26,338 nucleotides of DNA, taken from a virus. Within the stretch, counting starts at the first letter, position 1, and every line of letters begins with the position of its first letter. Where the stretch lies: the IMG/VR virus record IMGVR_UViG_3300021976_000066, positions 1 through 26,338 of that record. One strand, 5' to 3'. The notes beneath the pieces are model-generated. The model saw only the letters and a list, made by a program, of their open reading frames with translations, was not told where the DNA came from and did not search any database. Shown one piece after another: positions 7,898 through 14,463 of this stretch. The position numbers and the translations under genes were made by a program.

Positions 7898-8139
7898 ACG
7901 AGTCCGAGAGGAAGATATGGAACGAGGCCATTGAGGCAGCCGTTCAGGAAGCGCGGCTCGCCGACGTGGATGTTCTCTATGGAAGCGCGGGAAACAAGCT
8001 GCGGAGCGAAATCATCAGCCGCATCTGGGGGCTAAGCAAATGGGCTGACGGTGGAGTCATAGAAAATCGTGAGCCGTTCATCGTCGGCGAAACGGTGCGC
8101 AATTGCCACCACGCTCCCTGGGACAAAGAGAAATCTTGA
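7894..8139 (+). CDS. Small hypothetical protein (81 aa)
   Basis: This 81-residue, mostly helical protein (ERKIWNEAIEAAVQEAR near 5-21, IISRIWGLSKWA near 40-51) has no recognised family. It is held in the island by an ATGA overlap at its start and a TGATG overlap at its end. Small proteins with an amphipathic N-terminal helix are common in phage genomes. I infer only that it is co-translated with the flanking enzymes. Confidence 0.65.
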   Translation: MNESERKIWNEAIEAAVQEARLADVDVLYGSAGNKLRSEIISRIWGLSKWADGGVIENREPFIVGETVRNCHHAPWDKEKS

Positions 8140-8831
8140 TGGATATGCCCGAAGAAGAAAGGAGCCGCGGAGAATCGCCAGAGCTGACCGGGGCGCCTCA
8201 GGGTGCCCTTTGTCATATGCCTGTGAACTACTCTCAAGGCGAAGAGCAGAAGCACATCTTGGAGCATGCTGGCGATTCGGGGCGGTTTCTCGACATCGGT
8301 GCCTGGCATGCGAAGAACCTTTCGAACACGCGCGCGCTGTACGAGCGCGGGTGGTCTGGCGTTCTGGTCGAGCCGTCACCGGAGCCGTTCTTGGGGCTTC
8401 TGAAGGAGTACGGCGAAGACGAGCGGATCAGTTTGGTATGTGCCTGCGTGGGTGGCGTGGAGACTCTCGCGCAATTCCACGCTTCTGCCGATGCGCTGAG
8501 CACGTCCTCTCAGGAGAACTTCGAGAAGTGGCGGGCAGTGGGTGGATTCTACGGTCGCTTTTACTCCCCACGTGTCGAGCTAGACTACCTGATGGAGCGG
8601 TTCGGGGAGTTCGACTTCGTCAGCATTGATGCCGAAGGGTCGAGCGTTCAGATCTTCGGCGATCTACTGTGCCTGCCGCGCTTCATTGATGGGATAGGGC
8701 TTCCGAAGTGCATATGTGTCGAGCACGACGGGCGTAACGCAGAGACGCTGCTGATGGCGACCGCTGCCGGGTACCGCGAGGTTTACTTCAGCGGAGAGAA
8801 TCAGGTTTTCGCGCGCGGTATCAATGGCTAG
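8139..8831 (+). CDS. FkbM-type SAM-dependent methyltransferase
   Basis: This 230-residue enzyme should O-methylate a sugar or glycan using S-adenosylmethionine. Motif I is RFLDIGAWHAKN near 49-60, motif II is GVLVEPSPEPF near 71-81, and a third conserved stretch, FDFVSIDAEGSS, is seen near 165-176; this order matches FkbM proteins. The start at 8139 is a TGATG overlap with the previous stop; an ATG at 8217, just before VNYSQGEEQ, is closer to where the fold begins and is an alternative. Methylation of sugars added by the neighbouring transferases is the natural reading of the context. Its last 11 bases overlap the convergent zinc-ribbon gene. Confidence 0.85.
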   Translation: MDMPEEERSRGESPELTGAPQGALCHMPVNYSQGEEQKHILEHAGDSGRFLDIGAWHAKNLSNTRALYERGWSGVLVEPSPEPFLGLLKEYGEDERISLVCACVGGVETLAQFHASADALSTSSQENFEKWRAVGGFYGRFYSPRVELDYLMERFGEFDFVSIDAEGSSVQIFGDLLCLPRFIDGIGLPKCICVEHDGRNAETLLMATAAGYREVYFSGENQVFARGING

Positions 8832-8955
8832 GGCAAGCCTTGCGGCGATCCCGAGCCGATAGCACCTTGCCGCACCTTGGGCATGGCAACATCTTTTTGG
8901 CTGGACCGCCGTAGGTTTTGCGCATCAGGGATAGTTCGCGGGCTGGATTCTTCAT
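8821..8955 (-). CDS. 44-residue zinc-ribbon microprotein
   Basis: This small minus-strand gene encodes a basic 44-residue protein with Lys and Arg throughout and a C-terminal metal site, CPRC at 25-28 and CPSH at 41-44, giving the CxxC...CxxH spacing of a zinc ribbon or knuckle. Its ATG overlaps the TGA of the upstream minus-strand gene (ATGA at 8955-8952), which supports translational coupling and makes a chance frame unlikely. It ends inside the last 11 bases of the convergent methyltransferase gene. Basic charge plus a zinc knuckle suggests nucleic-acid or protein binding. The function is unknown and I do not recognise a named family. Confidence 0.68.
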   Translation of the reverse strand: MKNPARELSLMRKTYGGPAKKMLPCPRCGKVLSARDRRKACPSH

Positions 8956-9221
8956 GCGTTCACCGCGAGGAAGCGCTCAACCATCTCGCGGATCGCTGGA
9001 TCGCTGGTATAGGGGCTATCGCTGCCCTCTGGCTTGAGAACGCTAAGGAAGTTGGCGATGGCGCGTGCAGTCCATGACGCGTACGGAGAGTAGCGAACCA
9101 CATCCCAGGGGCCAAGCTGATCGCCGGCAGCCGTCACTAATACGGGGATGCCATAGCTGGACTGGGAGTGATCGGTCGAAAGTGTGTACTGGGTGCTGTG
9201 TGCATCGAATGTGACTTGCAT
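8952..9221 (-). CDS. Hypothetical protein in antisense cassette (89 aa)
   Basis: This 89-residue protein is not recognised. It starts with a beta-rich half (MQVTFDAHSTQYTLS) and ends with a short helix (AIREMVERFLAV). An excellent ribosome binding site, AGGAGA at 9233-9228, lies 6 bases before the ATG at 9221; a longer frame reaching to 9341 lacks such a signal and would run through the promoter and palindrome described below. The next minus-strand gene overlaps by ATGA. The pair lies against the direction of every island gene around it, which suggests it is an independently expressed insert. Confidence 0.72.
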   Translation of the reverse strand: MQVTFDAHSTQYTLSTDHSQSSYGIPVLVTAAGDQLGPWDVVRYSPYASWTARAIANFLSVLKPEGSDSPYTSDPAIREMVERFLAVNA

Positions 9222-9227
9222 TTGGCA

Positions 9228-9272
9228 TCTCCTGAACTGATAAGAGATTAGCACAACATCGCTGTTGTGCAA
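9228..9272 (-). promoter_or_regulatory. Promoter with operator-like palindrome for the antisense cassette
   Basis: Reading the minus strand, TTGCAC (9272-9267) and TAATCT (9250-9245) are 16 bases apart, and TG-C before the latter makes an extended -10 element. The spacer is a perfect inverted repeat, GCACAACA and TGTTGTGC around a 4-base centre (9251-9270). A start site near 9238 would give a 17-base leader holding AGGAGA and then the ATG at 9221. Each hexamer matches consensus at only three of six bases, so the palindrome, the TGn and the geometry carry the call. A repressor bound there would block RNA polymerase. Confidence 0.5.
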
Positions 9273-9300
9273 GAGGAAAAGTGAAGGAATTGGAGAAACC

Positions 9301-9990
9301 TTGGTAACGTTTCGCAGCCGCTGCGTGGTCAACGTGGCCACCGGCCGCTTCGTGATCGGTCAGAATCGACTCGATTCCCTTCTGACCGTCCCGCTGGTGA
9401 AGTGGACTGACCATCTCCCCCCCACTTCACCGGCCCATAACGATGTGCCCTATGCATTCAAAGCGTGGGCGCTATACGAAGCCAGCAAGCAATACACGAC
9501 GCTGCTCTGGGCGGATGCCTGTATCGTTCCGCGCGACCTGACGCCGCTCTTTGAGCGCATCGAGCGCGAGGGCTATTGGATGTCAAGGAATGGCTGGACG
9601 AATGCCGAATGGACGGCGGAGTCGGCTTATGAGGATCTCGGAATCACGCGAGAGGAAAATGCACGGATTCCGCATGTGGTGGCGACCGCGTTCGGTATCA
9701 GTCTCAAGCACGCCAAAGGTGCCGGGTTCCTGGGCGGGTATCTCAGGCTGGCGCAAGCGAATGCCTTCCGGGGCCCGTGGTGGAACAGCAACCACCCTGA
9801 GCATGGGAATAACCCGGGCGCGGTGCCATGCGGAGACGAAACAGTCAGAGGCCACCGCCATGATCAGAGTTGCGCCAGTGTCATCGCATGGAAGCTCGGC
9901 TTCGAACTGACGGAACCGCCGAATTGGTTTAGCTACAAAGGTGCCGAGACGGTGGATACAGTGCTCATCGCTGACGGCGATTACGCATGA
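9301..9990 (+). CDS. Putative glycosyltransferase-like protein
   Basis: This 229-residue protein is probably a nucleotide-sugar transferase of the GT-A type. DVPYAFKAWALYEASK at 48-63 precedes LLWADACIVPRDL at 68-80, where the ADA acts as a degenerate metal motif, and GHRHDQSCAS near 190 resembles the late HDQ segment of such enzymes. The family is not certain. The start is a TTG at 9301 with GGAG 5 bases upstream; a TTG at 9265 is in frame but lies inside the palindrome and lacks a good ribosome binding site. It resumes the forward island after the antisense cassette and is joined to the next gene by ATGA. Confidence 0.6.
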   Translation: MVTFRSRCVVNVATGRFVIGQNRLDSLLTVPLVKWTDHLPPTSPAHNDVPYAFKAWALYEASKQYTTLLWADACIVPRDLTPLFERIEREGYWMSRNGWTNAEWTAESAYEDLGITREENARIPHVVATAFGISLKHAKGAGFLGGYLRLAQANAFRGPWWNSNHPEHGNNPGAVPCGDETVRGHRHDQSCASVIAWKLGFELTEPPNWFSYKGAETVDTVLIADGDYA

Positions 9991-10874
9991 AGCTCGTTGG
10001 CATGATGCCGTGTCGCAACGAAGACTGGGTACTCGGCACTTCGGCCCGTGTGGCTCTGGAGTGGTGCGATGCGCTGATGATCTTCAACCATGCCAGCACA
10101 GACCGGACGCAGGAGATCATCCGCGAACTGACCGACGAGTTCCCGGACCGCGTCTTCCATGGCAGAGATAAGGACCAGGAATGGCATGAGATGGACCAGC
10201 GGCAATTGCTGCTGGAAGCTTCGCGCGAGATAGGTGCGACGCATCTGGCCATCATCGATGCAGATGAGATTCTGACGGCGAACGTCTGGCAGCAGGTGCG
10301 CAAAGCCGCAGAGACGATGCGGCCGAATCAGCTTATGCAGTTGCCCGGCTACAACCTGCGCGGCAGTCTGGATCGCTATCACCTCACCGGCATCTGGGGG
10401 GAACGCTGGTTCTCTACAGTCTTCATGGATGACCCCAGGCTGAACTGGAAGGGCGACCGGTTCCATCATCGCGAGCCAATGGGCATGACACTGCATCCCT
10501 ACCGGCCGATTCAGCAAGGGCAAGGCGGCATCCTGCACCTCTGGGGCGTCAGCGAACGCAGGCTGAAGGCCAAGCACGCGCTTTACAAGATGACGGAGAC
10601 GCTGCGCTGGCCTAGCAAGTCGAGAGTTGAAATAGACAGGCTCTACGGCCTGGCATTCGATCCGCGATTGAATCTGCAGTTCGATCAGGACTGGCGGTAC
10701 GCGGCAGTGCCGGATGGCTGGTGGTCGCATACGGAATATCTGAAACTCGACTCTCTTCCGTGGCAGGAATGGGAGTGCGGGCAACTTTACCGAGAGCATG
10801 GCGCGGAGCGGTTTCAAGGACTGAATCTTTTCGGAGTCTGTGGGGAGGCTGTGCATGAGCATCTGGCTCGATAA
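9987..10874 (+). CDS. Glycosyltransferase family 2-like protein
   Basis: This 295-residue enzyme shows the GT2/GT92-like layout: KLVGMMPCRNEDWVLG at 2-17, IFNHASTDRTQEII at 32-45 and the metal-binding IDADE at 90-94. Further along are HHREPMG and an aromatic-rich C-terminal half. It should transfer a sugar in the cytoplasm; no membrane segment is seen. The ATG overlaps the stop of the upstream gene (ATGA), and the end overlaps the connector gene by 20 bases, so the island runs directly into the head-tail module with no terminator between them. Confidence 0.85.
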   Translation: MKLVGMMPCRNEDWVLGTSARVALEWCDALMIFNHASTDRTQEIIRELTDEFPDRVFHGRDKDQEWHEMDQRQLLLEASREIGATHLAIIDADEILTANVWQQVRKAAETMRPNQLMQLPGYNLRGSLDRYHLTGIWGERWFSTVFMDDPRLNWKGDRFHHREPMGMTLHPYRPIQQGQGGILHLWGVSERRLKAKHALYKMTETLRWPSKSRVEIDRLYGLAFDPRLNLQFDQDWRYAAVPDGWWSHTEYLKLDSLPWQEWECGQLYREHGAERFQGLNLFGVCGEAVHEHLAR

Positions 10875-11541
10875 TTACGGCTTCACCCAATACGGCCTCT
10901 ATGGAGCGCTCGACCGATTCGGAAGCCTTTCGCTCACCGACTCGTCCCCGGCACAAAGCTGGACCGAGCCGCTGGATGTGGATCTCGTAAAGGACTACTT
11001 GAAGGTGCCATTCCGTTCGCCGGCGGATTCCTTCGAAGACATGCAGATCGGCATGTACATCTCCGCGGCGCGCGAGCAGGCGGAGATACTTCAGGGCAGG
11101 GACCTCGTTCCGAAAAGCTGGGACCTAACTTTTGACTACTGGCCGTCGTTTCGCATCCGGCTCCGCGATCCGCTGAAGAGCGTCGATCTGGTTACGACAA
11201 AGGATTTCACCGGAATCGTTACTACGCTGAATAACGGTACTGACTTCATTGTTGATACGACGAAGCATCCTGGCATCATCACGCCGCCCTATAACATGAC
11301 GTGGCCGGCCTTCTCCCTGTGGCCGACGTCCTCGATTCTGATTCGCTTCACGTCGGGCTATTCGCTCGCTGACCCGTTCTGGAATGGCTCTGGAGCGCGG
11401 ATCAAGAACGGCATGCTGCTACTCATCTCGGCCTGGTACAACAACCATCTGCCATTCGAGAAGGGCGTCAGCTGCACGAACGAGTATCCGTATGCAGTTA
11501 CATCGTGCCTGAGCTACGGAGCCATGGAGCGCGCGCGGTGA
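10855..11541 (+). CDS. Head-tail connector (HK97 gp6 / phiE125 gp8-like)
   Basis: This 228-residue protein should form the adaptor ring under the portal. The typical core is DVDLVKDYLKVPF near 43-55, followed by YISAAREQAEILQGRDLVPKSW near 68-89 (the helix that inserts among subunits) and beta strands with RIRLRDPLKSV. A C-terminal helix, IKNGMLLLISAWY, matches the family. GGGGAGG lies 7 bases before the ATG at 10855; the in-frame GTG at 10840 is less likely. It overlaps the last island gene by 20 bases. Confidence 0.82.
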   Translation: MSIWLDNYGFTQYGLYGALDRFGSLSLTDSSPAQSWTEPLDVDLVKDYLKVPFRSPADSFEDMQIGMYISAAREQAEILQGRDLVPKSWDLTFDYWPSFRIRLRDPLKSVDLVTTKDFTGIVTTLNNGTDFIVDTTKHPGIITPPYNMTWPAFSLWPTSSILIRFTSGYSLADPFWNGSGARIKNGMLLLISAWYNNHLPFEKGVSCTNEYPYAVTSCLSYGAMERAR

Positions 11542-11882
11542 AGTCATGGCCGCAGATTGACCCCGGCGAGATGGTGCACCAAGTCACGATCCTGCAGCAG
11601 ACGCAGGCCACTGACATCTCTGGCGCCATCACCGTTTGGACGCCATTTGTCACAACCTGGGCGGCAATCGATCCAGTCAGCGGAACGGACGTCCTGCGCG
11701 CCGGGCAGGACACGACGAAGCTCTACCTGAAGATCCGCATCCGCTGGCAGACGGGCATTAGTCCGAACATGCGCCTGCAGCGCGTCGATGGAACGCAATA
11801 CGTGATTCAGGCAATTGAGAATCCCGGGGAGCGCAACGTGATCCTGACCCTGTTCTGTCTCGCGTTGGGAAACTACAACTAG
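11538..11882 (+). CDS. Head-tail adaptor / joining protein (SPP1 gp16-like)
   Basis: This 114-residue beta-rich protein matches the head-tail joining family: HQVTILQQTQATD near 15-27, WTPFVTTWAAIDPVSGTD near 35-52, a FRI-like core (LYLKIRIRW) and VDGTQYVIQAIENPGERN near 85-102. It should seal or extend the connector stack. The GTG start at 11538 overlaps the connector stop (GTGA) and has GGAG 8 bases upstream; a GTG at 11505 would add eleven residues from inside the upstream gene. Confidence 0.82.
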   Translation: MKSWPQIDPGEMVHQVTILQQTQATDISGAITVWTPFVTTWAAIDPVSGTDVLRAGQDTTKLYLKIRIRWQTGISPNMRLQRVDGTQYVIQAIENPGERNVILTLFCLALGNYN

Positions 11883-12319
11883 TGGACATCAAGGTAGATG
11901 TCCAAGGGCTGAAAGGCTTGGAGGATGCTCTCGCCTCGGCTGGTCCGAAGATCGCGCGCAAAGTCATTCGCAAGGGCCTGAATGCGGCTGCGGACGTGGT
12001 TCTCGATGCTGTCAAAATTCACACGCCAGTCCTCACGAAAGGCACGCCACAGCGCCGCCCTGGAGAACTTAGAGACGCGATGGTGAAGAAGGTCACGCTC
12101 TCGGCCAAAGAGGAATCCGGCGTTGCCATCATCGGCGCCGAATACAAGAAGGCTGATGGCAATCAGTCCCCGGGCGTTTACAACACCGATGTTGAGTTTG
12201 GTTCGATCCATAACCCAGTGCCGATTCCTCACATGCGGATGGGGTTCGACGAATCAAAAAACGCCGCCCTCGATGCATTCGTTGCGGTTGCCAAAGAAGG
12301 CGTGGAGTCGCTGAAGTGA
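11882..12319 (+). CDS. HK97 gp10-like tail completion protein
   Basis: This 145-residue protein fits the HK97 gp10 family of neck and tail-completion proteins: VDVQGLKGLEDALASAG at the start, IARKVIRKGLNAAADVVLDAVKIHTPV in the first helix region, the basic LTKGTPQRRPGELRDAM segment, and a C-terminal EFGSIHNPVPIPHMRMGF, which is a hallmark. The GTG start overlaps the upstream stop (TAGTG). The stop overlaps the next GTG. It should join the tail to the filled head. Confidence 0.86.
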   Translation: MDIKVDVQGLKGLEDALASAGPKIARKVIRKGLNAAADVVLDAVKIHTPVLTKGTPQRRPGELRDAMVKKVTLSAKEESGVAIIGAEYKKADGNQSPGVYNTDVEFGSIHNPVPIPHMRMGFDESKNAALDAFVAVAKEGVESLK

Positions 12320-12714
12320 TCGATCAGGGCCTTGTCCTGCTGCTTCAGGGATCGCCGGCAGTTGCCGCAATCGCCCCGACTGGCGGATTCAACACGCAGC
12401 TTCCGCCCGACAAGCAACTGCCAAGCTGGACCTTTCAGCTGATATCCAGCCCATCTGACCTGACATTGCAGGGTCCGATTTCGCTCACGATGGCTCGTTA
12501 CCAGTTTGATTGCTATGGCCAGACGAAAGCACAGACGATCCTGCTCGCCAAGGCCATCAACGACGTGCTCGACGGATTCGCAGGAATGCTGACCGATCCC
12601 GACGCCACCATCGTGCAAGTCGCTGTCCGGTCCAACATGCTCGACTTTTTCGATGATGATGCTCGGAACTACCGGCGCATGCTCGAATACCAAATTCAGT
12701 ATGTAGCACCCTGA
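12316..12714 (+). CDS. Tail terminator-like protein (DUF3168 type)
   Basis: This 132-residue protein has the layout of DUF3168/gpU-like tail terminators: IDQGLVLLLQGSPAVAAIA at 2-20, LPPDKQLPSWTFQLIS, MARYQFDCYGQTKAQTILLAKAIND near 59-83 and a C-terminal MLEYQIQYVAP strand. It would cap the growing tail tube and set the joint with the neck. It begins with GTG in a GTGA overlap. A strong terminator lies 28 bases after its stop, closing the connector block. Confidence 0.82.
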   Translation: MIDQGLVLLLQGSPAVAAIAPTGGFNTQLPPDKQLPSWTFQLISSPSDLTLQGPISLTMARYQFDCYGQTKAQTILLAKAINDVLDGFAGMLTDPDATIVQVAVRSNMLDFFDDDARNYRRMLEYQIQYVAP

Positions 12715-12741
12715 CGTACTGAATATCCCCCAACCCACCAC

Positions 12742-12770
12742 ACCCGCCGTTTGCTGGCGGGTTTTTCTTT
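12742..12770 (+). terminator. Rho-independent terminator before the tail tube gene
   Basis: A perfect 7-base stem (ACCCGCC at 12742-12748, GGCGGGT at 12756-12762) with a 7-base loop runs into TTTTTCTTT. It lies between the connector block and the tail tube gene. The tail tube gene has its own strong AAAAGGAGA ribosome binding site just downstream. Confidence 0.85.
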
Positions 12771-12791
12771 GCCCGCAAAAGGAGAACACGC

Positions 12792-13262
12792 ATGGCACGG
12801 TCTAACGCAAACGTTGGTTACAAAGCTACTTTCGAAATCGGGACCAATGCGAGCCCGATTTCGTATACGCAGATTGCGGAGGTCAAGAGCATCAAGTCGT
12901 TCGAAATGACGACTCCGGTGGTCGACGTCTCGCATCTGCAGAGCCCGAACTTTACCCAGGAAAAGCGTCCCGGCATGATCCAGCCCGGAACCGTGGAACT
13001 GAGCGGTAACTTCACCGGCGATGATAGCCAGATGACCATTCTGGGTATGCAGCAGTCGGGCGAGGTCTTCCCATTCCGCGTCCAGGCTCCGGTCAACAAC
13101 AGCACGAAGACGTATCAGTACACGGGGACGGCGTTTATCTCGAAATACACCCCGGGTACATTTGAGGCGACCAAGGTGAACGAATTCACGATCACCATGG
13201 AAGTCACCGGATTCGTCACCGAAGACGTGCTTGACACCGCGATGCCCGATATCACCTCGTAA
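12792..13262 (+). CDS. Major tail tube protein
   Basis: This 156-residue protein should stack as hexamers to build the tail tube. It is beta-rich, with ATFEIGTNASPISYTQIAEV, a loop TTPVVDVSHLQSPNFTQEK, VELSGNFTGDDSQM and a C-terminal EFTITMEVTGFV, matching lambda gpV/HK97-type tube proteins. A strong AAAAGGAGA at 12777-12785 precedes the ATG by 6 bases, consistent with high expression. The gene lies 21 bases after a terminator and directly before the chaperone pair, the usual place for the tube gene. Confidence 0.87.
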   Translation: MARSNANVGYKATFEIGTNASPISYTQIAEVKSIKSFEMTTPVVDVSHLQSPNFTQEKRPGMIQPGTVELSGNFTGDDSQMTILGMQQSGEVFPFRVQAPVNNSTKTYQYTGTAFISKYTPGTFEATKVNEFTITMEVTGFVTEDVLDTAMPDITS

Positions 13263-13270
13263 GGACTGAA

Positions 13271-13711
13271 ATGACGCAGAAGAAAGTGCCTAATGCTGTG
13301 ACCGGTGGGGTAGATGTGGAAGTTGGAGGGCAGAAGTACACGCTTCTGCTCTCCAACCGCATCATCATGGAGATCGAAGACGAAACCGGCCTCGATCTCT
13401 ACGACCGCGACAACCTCCTTCAACCCAAAACCAGATTCATCGCGACGGTGTTCCACGCATTGCTGAAGCGCGCTGGCGCCGATCTCACCTTCGATGATGT
13501 CGTTGAAATCTGTGCAGGTAAGAACCGCGCGCCAATTCAGCTGGCGATTATCACGGCCATGGGTAACGCGCTACCGACCGAGGAGCAGGTCAAACTCTTG
13601 GACCCTACAATGGCGGGAGCTCTGAAGAAGGCGCAGCAGACGGAACTCGAAGCATTTCAGAAGGGTTTCGGTGGCTCGACGGCTGGGCGCAAGCGCGCGA
13701 CCTCGGCCTGA
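13271..13711 (+). CDS. Tail assembly chaperone, gpG-like
   Basis: This 146-residue protein coats the tape measure during tail assembly. It reads as a small beta N-terminus (GGVDVEVGGQKYTLLLSNRIIMEIEDETG), then helices with FIATVFHALLKRAGADLTFDDVVEI, as in other tail chaperones. Position between tube and tape measure is diagnostic. A GGGTTTC heptamer at 13663-13669 in the correct phase would let some ribosomes slip by -1 and make a longer gpGT fusion with the downstream frame. The last 14 codons after the slip site appear only in the short form. Confidence 0.84.
   Translation: MTQKKVPNAVTGGVDVEVGGQKYTLLLSNRIIMEIEDETGLDLYDRDNLLQPKTRFIATVFHALLKRAGADLTFDDVVEICAGKNRAPIQLAIITAMGNALPTEEQVKLLDPTMAGALKKAQQTELEAFQKGFGGSTAGRKRATSA
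13663..13669 (+). promoter_or_regulatory. Programmed -1 frameshift slippery site
   Basis: GGGTTTC fits X XXY YYZ in the zero frame (G GGT TTC, codons at 13664 and 13667). After slipping, Phe and Gly tRNAs can re-pair with GGG and TTT. The -1 frame is open from 13567 to 13971 and reads as a sensible gpT-like protein. This is the expected recoding event for lambda-like G/T chaperones. Confidence 0.8.
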
Positions 13712-13971
13712 CAACCGAGGAATGGCTCGAGATCACCCCGCGTATGGTTGCGGCGCTGCGCATCCGCCGCCACCATCGGTTGCAGCACCTGGAAATGCTG
13801 GCGGGAATCATCGCGTCGACCTCTGCGAACTTCAGCTTCTGCCGTCCGGAAAAAGCTATGTCGCCGGCAGACTTCATGCTTCACAAGCTCCCGCCAGAAC
13901 CCGAGAAGCCAGTCAGCTACCTAGACATCCGTGCGGCATTCGGCTCGCGGATCAAGCAGCCCATTCAGTAG
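13669..13971 (+). CDS. gpT-like extension of the tail chaperone (read by -1 frameshift)
   Basis: This -1 frame continues the chaperone as about 100 residues. After the slip it reads RWLDGWAQARDLGLTTEEW, then a helical basic stretch (MVAALRIRRHHRLQHLEMLAG) and ends in YLDIRAAFGSRIKQPIQ. The LGLTTEEW-LEITP pattern is typical of the second half of such chaperone pairs. It has no convincing start of its own: the first ATG is at 13744, after the conserved part. I therefore read it as part of a fusion running from 13271. It ends 6 bases before the convergent repressor gene. Confidence 0.8.
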   Translation, partial: RWLDGWAQARDLGLTTEEWLEITPRMVAALRIRRHHRLQHLEMLAGIIASTSANFSFCRPEKAMSPADFMLHKLPPEPEKPVSYLDIRAAFGSRIKQPIQ

Positions 13972-13977
13972 TGGCGA

Positions 13978-14463
13978 CTAGCGACATTCCTTTGCCGCCC
14001 GACGTAGAGCGGACAAGGCTCTCAGACCAGCTTCTTTGCGCGCGGGATGTGGAGAGTCCAGCGCGTCCATCACGATCTTGAAAGACTCTACGGCCTGACG
14101 GGACCGTGGGTTATGTGAGTGAACCAGAAGGACTCCCGTGGAGCTTTCCGACGAAGGAAGCGCCTTTCTCAATTGAGCGTCTGCGCGCTGCATGGCATCG
14201 CGCTCATGCAGCGATATGAACGTCTCGCGAAGTAAAAGCAGGGCCCGGCTTTTATCGGGCAAGGCTTCCGACTGCTGATAGGCGACGGCAGCAAGTTCCA
14301 AGAGAGCTAGTTTTGCCGGGGGATGGCTCGTTTCATACCTAGCCACAGTCGTTACGGTCTTGCCCAATAAGGCGGCGAACCCTTCTTGCGTAATTCCGAT
14401 AGTTTCCCGTAGCGCGATCAATGCCGCGCTGGCAACGTGACGCTCCCCACCATTCGTTCTCAT
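13978..14463 (-). CDS. XRE-family (Cro/cI-like HTH) transcriptional regulator
   Basis: This 161-residue regulator has an N-terminal helix-turn-helix: ALIALRETIGITQEGFAALL near 15-34 then GKTVTTVARYETSHPP near 35-50, which is the canonical XRE layout. The rest is helical and Arg/Ala-rich and probably serves dimerisation; no peptidase-type cleavage motif is seen. It is antisense to the tail operon, sitting between the chaperone pair and the tape measure, an unusual place for a regulator. The ATG at 14463 is preferred because the predicted transcript starts there; an ATG at 14484 would add seven residues but lies inside the promoter. It may be a repressor of itself or of a neighbouring or distant phage promoter. 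Confidence 0.85.
   Translation of the reverse strand: MRTNGGERHVASAALIALRETIGITQEGFAALLGKTVTTVARYETSHPPAKLALLELAAVAYQQSEALPDKSRALLLLRETFISLHERDAMQRADAQLRKALPSSESSTGVLLVHSHNPRSRQAVESFKIVMDALDSPHPARKEAGLRALSALRRAAKECR

Noticed and set aside
9222-9250. TTGGCA (five of six to the -35 consensus) at 9222-9227 as a forward promoter
   Set aside because: No acceptable -10 lies 16-18 bases downstream.
9265-9300. Earlier TTG start at 9265 for the third island glycosyltransferase
   Set aside because: It lies within the palindrome and lacks a ribosome binding site; the TTG at 9301 has GGAG at good spacing.
9222-9341. N-terminal 40-codon extension of the minus-strand 89-residue gene
   Set aside because: It would be read through the promoter and palindrome, and the strong AGGAGA fits only the internal ATG at 9221.
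9981-10862. 293-codon minus-strand frame opposite the last glycosyltransferase
   Set aside because: The forward frame has GT2 motifs, an ATGA overlap and conserved order; the reverse frame has none.
13605-13884. Minus-strand frames over the frameshift region
   Set aside because: They overlap the chaperone frames with no motif or ribosome binding site.
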